The notes under the pieces are model-generated. The model searched no databases, was not told the origin of the DNA, and saw only the letters and a list, made by a program, of their open reading frames with translations. 32,000 bases of DNA. Source: Candidatus Pacearchaeota archaeon (GTDB lineage: Archaea > Nanobdellota > Nanobdellia > Pacearchaeales > GW2011-AR1). Both the position numbers and the translations under genes were made by a program. Below, one piece after another: positions 1 through 7,700 of this stretch. The stretch is taken from NCBI GenBank assembly GCA_016186425.1, contig JACPLR010000018.1, positions 1 through 32,000 on the forward strand, written 5' to 3'. Each line of letters begins with the position of its first letter. The stretch's first letter is position 1.

Positions 1-1
1 A

Positions 2-547
2 AAAGAATTCTTAAAAAAACTGGAAAAAGAGCAGCAAGAAAAAAATGAAGAGTTAATTTTAGGGGAAGATCTTAATAAAGAATCTCAATTAGAGCCTTCA
101 ATTATTAATGAAGAAATTCAGGAAAAGCAGAAAACTCTTCCATTAATGCCACTCCCTCCAAGACAAACTATAAAACCTATTCAAATTCCATCTCCAAGTT
201 TAATTCCAAAAAATGCTAATCAATTTTCCAATTATCAAGGATTAGAACTTGGAAAAATAACTCCAATTATTGTAAATCAGGGAGTCATAAGTGTTGAATG
301 CCCTGGTCCTGGAAAATTAATCTCAGTAAGAAGCATTGGAAAAGCAACACCGACAAAAATGATTTTAAACAAAGAAGAGATAAATTCTATAATTGAATCA
401 TTTTCTCAGCAGGCAAAAATCCCGAGAATTGGTGGTGTTTTTAAAGCGATTGTAAATAATCTTATAATCACAGCAATTGATTCAGATGTTGCAGGACCGA
501 GATTTATAATAACAAAAGTTCATCCACAACCATCGCAATTTTTGTAA
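2..547 (+). CDS. C-terminal part of a hypothetical protein (starts before the window)
   Basis: Frame open from base 2 to the TAA at 545-547; the listed 146 start is an internal Met; Pro-rich linker then a compact ~75 aa domain. Confidence 0.7.
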   Translation, partial: KEFLKKLEKEQQEKNEELILGEDLNKESQLEPSIINEEIQEKQKTLPLMPLPPRQTIKPIQIPSPSLIPKNANQFSNYQGLELGKITPIIVNQGVISVECPGPGKLISVRSIGKATPTKMILNKEEINSIIESFSQQAKIPRIGGVFKAIVNNLIITAIDSDVAGPRFIITKVHPQPSQFL

Positions 548-692
548 ACAAAAACAGCTATTTAGCTAAACACACCATATCAAATTTTTCTAGGTAAAAA
601 ATTTATGCTTTATTTATAGTATAAAATAATATTAATTTAACATCAATCACTTTCATATATTAAATCAGGTAAAAATATGGCATGATTTTCAC

Positions 693-1091
693 CTATTTTT
701 TCTTTTTAAAATCCAAAGCCAGAGAATTAATGCAGTATCTTTCCCCACTAGGCATTGGCCCATCTGGAAAAACATGTCCTAAATGCCCTCCGCACTTATT
801 GCATATTATTTCTATTCTTTTCATAAACATGCTGTTATCTTCCTTTAACTTAACACTTTTCTTATTCATAACCTTAAAAAAACTTGGCCATCCTGTACCA
901 GAATCATATTTGGCATCAGAAGAAAACAGCGGATTCCCGCATGCTGCGCAAACATAAACTCCTTTATCCTTATTATAAAGCCACTTGCCGGTAAAAGGAC
1001 TCTCAGTTCCGTGATCACAAATTATATTTTTCTGCTCATCATTAAGTTTTTTCTTAAACTTATCAGGCATTTCTGTTTTTTTGGGTTTCAT
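693..1091 (-). CDS. msrB: Peptide methionine-(R)-S-oxide reductase MsrB
   Basis: GTGWPSFF, CAACG/CNKCGGHLGHVFPDGP zinc Cys pairs and RYCINSLALDF catalytic motif. Confidence 0.95.
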   Translation of the reverse strand: MKPKKTEMPDKFKKKLNDEQKNIICDHGTESPFTGKWLYNKDKGVYVCAACGNPLFSSDAKYDSGTGWPSFFKVMNKKSVKLKEDNSMFMKRIEIICNKCGGHLGHVFPDGPMPSGERYCINSLALDFKKKK

Positions 1092-1102
1092 TATGTTTCA
1101 TT

Positions 1103-1510
1103 TTAATTATTTAATTCCTTAACAAATTTTTTAATTTTTCCCTCAATCATATTTACAGCCCTAGCTATATCTTTTTTATTATATTCCGAAGCATCTCTAA
1201 TCTTCCATAAAATTAACTTCTTTCTATATTTTGTAACATTCCCAAATATTTCTCTAGGAACATTATCTGCAACAATAACATAAATATCAGCCCATTTTAA
1301 TAAATCAGTTGATAATCCTTGAGGTTTTCCGCTAATTTTATATCCTTTTTTCTTGGAAATACTAATAACTATCTTAGAAACAGGGCTTCCAATTATAATG
1401 CCAGCACTCTTCGCTTTTATCTTTTTATTTTTATTAAGCTTGTTAAAAACAGCTTCAGCTACCTTGCTTCTGAATCTGTTATGCTTGCAAATAAAAAGTA
1501 TGTTAGTCAT
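1103..1510 (-). CDS. Low-molecular-weight protein tyrosine phosphatase / arsenate reductase-like protein
   Basis: N-terminal ILFICKHNRFRS matches the CX5R P-loop of the LMW-PTP fold. Confidence 0.85.
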   Translation of the reverse strand: MTNILFICKHNRFRSKVAEAVFNKLNKNKKIKAKSAGIIIGSPVSKIVISISKKKGYKISGKPQGLSTDLLKWADIYVIVADNVPREIFGNVTKYRKKLILWKIRDASEYNKKDIARAVNMIEGKIKKFVKELNN

Positions 1511-1623
1511 TTAATATATAATCATCCCAGGTTTATAAAATATAACTTATGAATAAAACCAATATATAAAAACAAGCAAATTTATTATAATTAATTAAAA
1601 CTTACTAAATATAATGTTAAGTT

Positions 1624-1711
1624 ATGTTAAATTTTTCACATAGAAAAATTTAGTAATTATAGACTTTTCAGAGAATATTTAGAAAATATAACAATATCTT
1701 TACCTAATTTA
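1624..1711. repeat. Intergenic palindromic element, short form
   Basis: TAAATTTTTC-acata-GAAAAATTTA hairpin (1628-1652) and terminal CAATATCTTTACCTAATTTA (1692-1711) shared with other intergenic copies. Confidence 0.6.
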
Positions 1712-1762
1712 TTCTTTAAACTTGATTTAAGTTGGATTAGTTTTATCTAATTTAAAATAATT

Positions 1763-4435
1763 TTATCCAAGCAACGCCCTAGCCTTCTTCTGCAGCTCTC
1801 CAGCAAGCTCAGCTTTCTTCCTGGCAAGAATCTGGTCATGATGCCTTGAAACATCTTTAAGCCTCTGCTCAAACTGCTTTTCCAGCTTGCTTTTAATCAG
1901 CGCTTCTCTGCTTTTCATCTCATCAAGCATATGCTGGTGAGCTTTCTCAGTGAGCTCTTTCTGCATCTTAATTCTTTCATTTTTCAACCTTACATCTTCT
2001 TCTTTCTTGAAAAGATTTAGTTTTCCAAGAAGTTGCCTCTTTTCAGATGCTAATTCCATTGCTCTGGTTTTTGCTTCTTCCAAAAGTCGCTTCTCTTTAA
2101 TTTTTAATTCAGCTTCTCTCGCATCATGCCTGCTTTGCATTTCTTTAAGCTTATTTTCTAATTTTCTTTTTTCAAAAAGAATTTTTTCATTAACCCGCTT
2201 TCCATATTCACTTCTCAGACTATCTTGAAGTTTTTTCTTTCTTTGTTCAATGCTCTTATTCAAAGCAATTTCATAATCTTTCCTGAGTTTTGCTTTTAAT
2301 TCCTCTCTTTCTTTTGATGAAATATCTTGTGACTTGTGCATCAGCTCTCTTTTTTTAAGATCAAACTCATTCACGAGCCTTAATTTTTCTTCATTAATAT
2401 GCTTCTTTATCTCAGCATCAAACCTGTCATGAAATTCTTTTTTAAGCTTCTCAGAAATATCTCTAACTTCTTTCTTATGTTTTTCAACTAAGTCTCTATG
2501 TTCTTCTTCTCTCTTCAAGCCTATTTCCTGCTTTATTCTTGATTGTTTATTAATTAATTCTTTATTTATCGCTCTTTGCTTTTCAATAGCGTGGCTCTGG
2601 TCAATTAATTTAGTTTTCAAAAGATCATTCAACTTTTCTTCATTTAGAAAGGATTCTTCTAAAGCTTTCTTTTGGTTCTCTAATTTTTGTGAAAGTTCTG
2701 CTTGTTTTTTATCAAGATAATTTTTATTTTTTAATTCTATATATCTCTCCCTGTCCCTGGCTTTTTCTAATAGCCTTAAATTTATCAGTCGCGATCTTTT
2801 CTCAAGCTCCTTGATCATTTCATTGTGGGCTTGTTCAGAAAAATATTTTATATCTTTCTTTTTCTCTGCATCTAAAAGCTGTTGTTCTTTCTCTTTTATA
2901 CTTCTCTCCCTATCTAAATAATTTTTATTAATCTTCCTTAAGTCTTCTTCAAACTTCTTTTTTTGCTCAGATTGGTTTATCTTAAGCTGATTTGCAAAAT
3001 TAATATTCATAGTTCTGAAAAGTTTCTTTTTTTCAGATTCTATAGCTCTTCTTAGTTCGTCTTTATATTCCTGTTTTAATTTATTTTTTATGCTGTTTCT
3101 TTCATTTAATGATGCATAAATAAGCTGTTCGCTGATTTCTCTTTTTTTTGAATCAAAGTCTTTCTCAAGCCTGCTTTTTTCTTCATTAACCCTTTTTTTA
3201 AACTCTAATTCCATTCTTGAATTAAATTCATTTTTCAGCTTTTCTGTTGACTCTTCGATATCTTTTTTATGATTTTCAGCAAGAGTCTTATGCTCAAGAT
3301 CTCTTTTCATGGACTCATTATGTTTTATTTCAGACTGTCTTGAAATTATTTCTTTAATTCTCTGTTTCTGCCTTTCTAAAGCCTCTTTTTTAGCAGAAAG
3401 TTCCTTATCCAGCAGCTCTCTTTCTCTTCTCTCTTTATCCAAAGCTTGCTTCATTTCATTTACCTTATTTTCAATTTCTCTTTCATGCCTTTTTCTCTGC
3501 TCTAATGCAAAATTATTAATTTTAACAGCAAACTGCTTTTTTAGTTCAGAATCTAATTTTTTCTTATGCAGTTCAATCTCGTTAATAAGTTTATTATGCG
3601 CTTCTTCAGCAAGCTGTTTTTTTATTTGATTCTTAAAGCCTTGAATACTTGTAAACTGGAGCTGCCTTTGTTTATTGAGCTCAATAAGCTTGTCTTTTAA
3701 TCTCCCCTCATACTCCATCTTCTGTTTCTCCGCCTCTTCCTGATATTTCTGCTTTATTTTAGTGATATAAAAATCATCAATTCTGGCTCTTTCAGCTTCA
3801 AATCTCTTTTTTAATTCATTATCAAATCGTTCAGAAATCTCTTTTTGCAATCCTTCTTTAAGCTTGCCTTTATATTGTTGTTTTAACTTATCCTCAAGTT
3901 CTTTGTAATGAGATTCTAATTGCTCTTTTCTTAAAATTAAATCCCGTTTAAGCTCTTCATTAAGCTGTTTTTCCTTATTTTTCACTTTTTCAGAAAGCTC
4001 AAGTTTTACATCTTTGACAAAATCCTGAAACTCCTTGTCAACTACAACGCCAACATCAGAGTCAACATTTGATTTTTTATTTAACCCATCAGTTATTGTA
4101 GATTTAAGATTTTTTATTTCTCTTTTAAGTTCAACATTAACATCAGCAACTTTTTCAATATCCTTTTTAATTTCTTTTAAGGGAGATTTCTTTTTTACTT
4201 CCCTTTTATTTAAAATTTTTTCCCTTAACTCCTTGATCATTTTTTCAAGCTCTGGAATAGCTGTTGTATCTTTTAGCCTTGATTGAATTATACTAACCTC
4301 TTTCTCAAAACCTTTTGTAAATCCCTGAGCCTGAAGGCTCTGCAGCTCTCTTCTAAGCTCTTCTAAACGGTTTACTTTTCCCTGAAATGTATAAAACTCT
4401 CTTCTTAATTTCTGATCACTCTCTTTTTTAGCCAT
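1763..4435 (-). CDS. Long coiled-coil protein with internal repeats
   Basis: 890 aa, almost entirely charged heptad-like K/E/R/L sequence; no P-loop seen; recurring AHxxMxxE and HKKxxxxxxEKLKxEF blocks. Confidence 0.85.
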   Translation of the reverse strand: MAKKESDQKLRREFYTFQGKVNRLEELRRELQSLQAQGFTKGFEKEVSIIQSRLKDTTAIPELEKMIKELREKILNKREVKKKSPLKEIKKDIEKVADVNVELKREIKNLKSTITDGLNKKSNVDSDVGVVVDKEFQDFVKDVKLELSEKVKNKEKQLNEELKRDLILRKEQLESHYKELEDKLKQQYKGKLKEGLQKEISERFDNELKKRFEAERARIDDFYITKIKQKYQEEAEKQKMEYEGRLKDKLIELNKQRQLQFTSIQGFKNQIKKQLAEEAHNKLINEIELHKKKLDSELKKQFAVKINNFALEQRKRHEREIENKVNEMKQALDKERRERELLDKELSAKKEALERQKQRIKEIISRQSEIKHNESMKRDLEHKTLAENHKKDIEESTEKLKNEFNSRMELEFKKRVNEEKSRLEKDFDSKKREISEQLIYASLNERNSIKNKLKQEYKDELRRAIESEKKKLFRTMNINFANQLKINQSEQKKKFEEDLRKINKNYLDRERSIKEKEQQLLDAEKKKDIKYFSEQAHNEMIKELEKRSRLINLRLLEKARDRERYIELKNKNYLDKKQAELSQKLENQKKALEESFLNEEKLNDLLKTKLIDQSHAIEKQRAINKELINKQSRIKQEIGLKREEEHRDLVEKHKKEVRDISEKLKKEFHDRFDAEIKKHINEEKLRLVNEFDLKKRELMHKSQDISSKEREELKAKLRKDYEIALNKSIEQRKKKLQDSLRSEYGKRVNEKILFEKRKLENKLKEMQSRHDAREAELKIKEKRLLEEAKTRAMELASEKRQLLGKLNLFKKEEDVRLKNERIKMQKELTEKAHQHMLDEMKSREALIKSKLEKQFEQRLKDVSRHHDQILARKKAELAGELQKKARALLG

Positions 4436-4591
4436 ATCTTGATATTTTGGAAACCTTTAAAACCGTTAGGTTTTTTGCTTGCCCCTTGTTACTAAAAGGT
4501 TTATTTTTATGTATTACTTAATGTTTTTTTATATTTAAAGGTTTCTCATTAAGACAGCCAAATCATTAATCTAAAACCAACTTAAACAACT

Positions 4592-4685
4592 AATAAATCA
4601 GGTTAAATTTTTCTTAAATGAAAAATTTCCATTGTGATGATTCAAAAACATTTTGAAAATACCACAATAGTTTTACCTACCTTAT
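4592..4685. repeat. Intergenic palindromic element, best-preserved short form
   Basis: Outer AATAAatcAGGT/ACCTacCTTATT arms, side hairpin AAATTTTTC-ttaaat-GAAAAATTT (4605-4628), inner hairpin TTGTG...TTCAAAA-aca-TTTTGAA...CACAA (4632-4667). Confidence 0.75.
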
Positions 4686-4715
4686 TGCTTAAGTTACTTA
4701 TCTTAAAATATACTT

Positions 4716-7700
4716 TCATTTCAGAGGATTTCTTCCCTTAAACTCATCAAGTTTTCTTTGCAATCTGGCAGTATTATAATATCCTTTTTTCTTCCATTCT
4801 CCCAATTGTTTTTCAAGATCGGGAACCTCTTTATGAGAAATTTCCTTTCTCCTTATTCTTTTCTTAATAACTCTCGCTGCTTTTCTCACAATCCTTCTTT
4901 CAGCCCTGAATTGCTTTCTCTTAAATCTTTTCTGCTTTCTTAACTCTCTTTTCTTAATTCTTTCTTGTTTTCTCTCAATTCTTATTCTCTCTTTTCCTCT
5001 TCTTCTTTCTTCTCTTGCTTTTATTCTCTCTGCTTTTCTCTTTCTCTTCAATAATTTCCTATTCTCCCAAAATCTTCTTCGCCCAATTACTTTTCTTTCT
5101 CTTAATAACATCTTCTCTGTCTTTCTCTTTTCTCTTAAAACTCTTCTCTCATTTCTTCTCTTTTTATATTCAGAAAACCTATATCTTATTCCTTCTGCCA
5201 AGCCTCTCTCTAACCTTGATGTGTCATAATACGCTTTTCTCTTCCATTCTCTTAACTTTCCAGATAATTCTGCAACTAATGGTTTGATTCTTGGTCTTGG
5301 CCTTCTCTCAACAATTATTCTTTCAATCACTCTTTCTTTTGGAACTATTTCTCTTTCTTTGAATGCTCTTCTATATCTAAACAATTTAATTCTTTTCCTA
5401 ATTCTGGAAATAATCGGTTCTCTTATTCTTGCCACTTCTGGCTTTCTAACTCTCAACCTCAATTTAAATTCTATTCTTGGTCTTGGTATAGATTTTAATG
5501 CGCTAGATATTCTTGATAATATTGAAATTCTTGGTCTTGGCTTGACATATACACGACTTGGCTTTATTCTTATTATTTCAGGCTTCTTAATTATCCTTCT
5601 CTTTATTTCTCCTGATAATTCTATTATCTGTTCACGATTTCTATATCCTAAATAAACAAACATTACTGACAAAATAATCCACAAGAAAATTCTAGTATAA
5701 TTAAGATAGTCTACAAACTCGCCTTTCTCAGTACAAGCCATGCAATACTTGCCCCCGCAATCAGTTTCTTTTTCATCAAAATTCTTAATTCTATCATAAC
5801 AATAACTGCAAAATCCGGAGAAATCATCTGTTACAAGAAACCCAATGTCAATTCTCTTTATATTTTGGAATGCAGACTCTTTCACTCTGCTAACAAGTTT
5901 CTGTGATTCAACTTCTTTAATTTCAATATACTTTTCATAACAATAGTCTGTTTTCACAGCCTTAATAGGAACTGCAAGATTACATTCCCTTGTTTCAATA
6001 GTATTGTTCTCGCATAGCTTAAAATCATCGCAAGTTCTTTGTTGCTGGCCTTTTATAGTTGGCTCTCCAGCTAAAATATTTTTAACATTATAATCTGCAG
6101 CACACTCACTCCAATCTTCGCATTTAAATTCAGGGATGCAAGAACAAGCTTGCTTATACGGCTTGTTTAAATTAGTTCCGCACGAATTTAAATCTTCGCA
6201 TTTTTCAGAATATTTATATCCTGTAACATCACACGGCTTCCATTTGCAATACCAATTTTCATTACACGTAGCTCCTCCTAATTCTCCTATTTCTTTTTTG
6301 CTCAAAACATTTACCTGCCATGTAACCTCCTGGCTTTGAGTGCCGCTAATGATCTCAGCCCTTATTTGTGAATTATTACTAAATGACTTTGAAAAACTGC
6401 TGCTCACACTGCTTGTTCCAGAATTTCCAGACTGGAATGCTGAATCTAAATACCATTTAACTTCTAATGGAGCAACGCCAGTAAGTGTTGCAGTAATCTG
6501 GAAATTTATATTCGCGCCTGAAAGCACATTAAGAAATAACTCTTGAGGTGTATGCTCAACATTCAACCCAATAATGCACGATTGAGAGGTAACAGGCATT
6601 GTTGAATTATCTCCGCACAAATTTTGATCAGTGCATGTTCTTGTTTGAGTTCCTTCTACACATCCACTCCATAAGCCACACTGCCAGTCTGAAGCACATC
6701 CGCAAGGCCTTATTTCTGTTTCAGTATCTCCGCATCCATCACTTCTTGTTCTTCTTTCCTCGTTATTAATACAACTGCCCCATGCACTCCACGAACTCCA
6801 GCTAGGAATACATCCTCCTCCACCCCCACCTCCTCCTCCACTACAGCTCTGTGTTCTAACCTCTGTTCCTCCGCAACCATCTGTCCTAGAACTTGTCTGA
6901 CTTCCTGCAGAACAAGCACTCCACGAACTCCAGTCACTATAACTCGGAGTGCAGACAGCTTTATCAGCATGAACCGCAGATCCTAAATAACTGGCAAAAT
7001 TATTATCACTGGCAGTAACTTCCCATCTTACAAAAGATCCAAAACTTGTGTTAACTGTCTGATTGGCAGAAAACTGGCCTTGCGAAATATAAGTTATATT
7101 CTTTGTGCTTCCATTAGGATAATAAGAAGCCCCTCCTGAATACGGTTGCTGTGCTGCATTAGTCGCATTTGCAGAAATATTCTGAGGATTATAAAAAAAC
7201 GTGCCGCTTTCATTAATTTTAGTTATATTAATTCTTAAAACAGAAATATCCCCATCAAAATACCCTCCAAAACTTCTCAAATTTGTCATTGCAACAGGAG
7301 TTACATAACGTATAATAGAAATATTAATTTCAGAAATATTAATAACTTTAGTAATATCAGAAAGCAAAGTATAATTAACACTTACAGGGTTTCTACCCGT
7401 GCTTTTGCTGGATTTTGTATAGTTCATAGTGCAATGCCCGGAAGAATTTGTATAAGCGTCTCCGATAAAAGTTACATTATCGTAAAAATGGCATGTAACT
7501 CCCGTGATATTATTTCCTGTTTCATTATCGTAAATTCTGGCAGTGATATTAATTGAATTAGCCACAAGTCCTAAATCATCCTCTCCAGCAACAGCATCAT
7601 TCCCTCTTATAATATCTTGCAGATTAATTGGATAAGTAATATTAACAATTAAATCAGGGAAATTAATAGAGAAATATCTTATCTGTGTCGCATTTAAATT

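Noticed and set aside
3309-3629. 106-aa Ser/Leu-rich plus-strand ORF
   Set aside because: Shadow ORF antisense to the coiled-coil gene; its composition is a by-product of the opposite strand's Lys/Glu-rich codons.
4450-4490. Rho-independent-like terminator AAAACC-gtta-GGTTTTTT
   Set aside because: It lies upstream of the coiled-coil start, AT-rich, and its orientation relative to any gene end is unclear; too weak to call.
4633-4660. Box C/D sRNA (GTGATGA looks like box C)
   Set aside because: No matching D box (CTGA) at suitable spacing; the motif is part of the inner hairpin of the palindromic element.
6710-6970. 86-aa minus-strand ORF overlapping the giant gene
   Set aside because: Alternative frame of the GC-richer TSP1/Gly-run region of the giant CDS; no recognisable domain.
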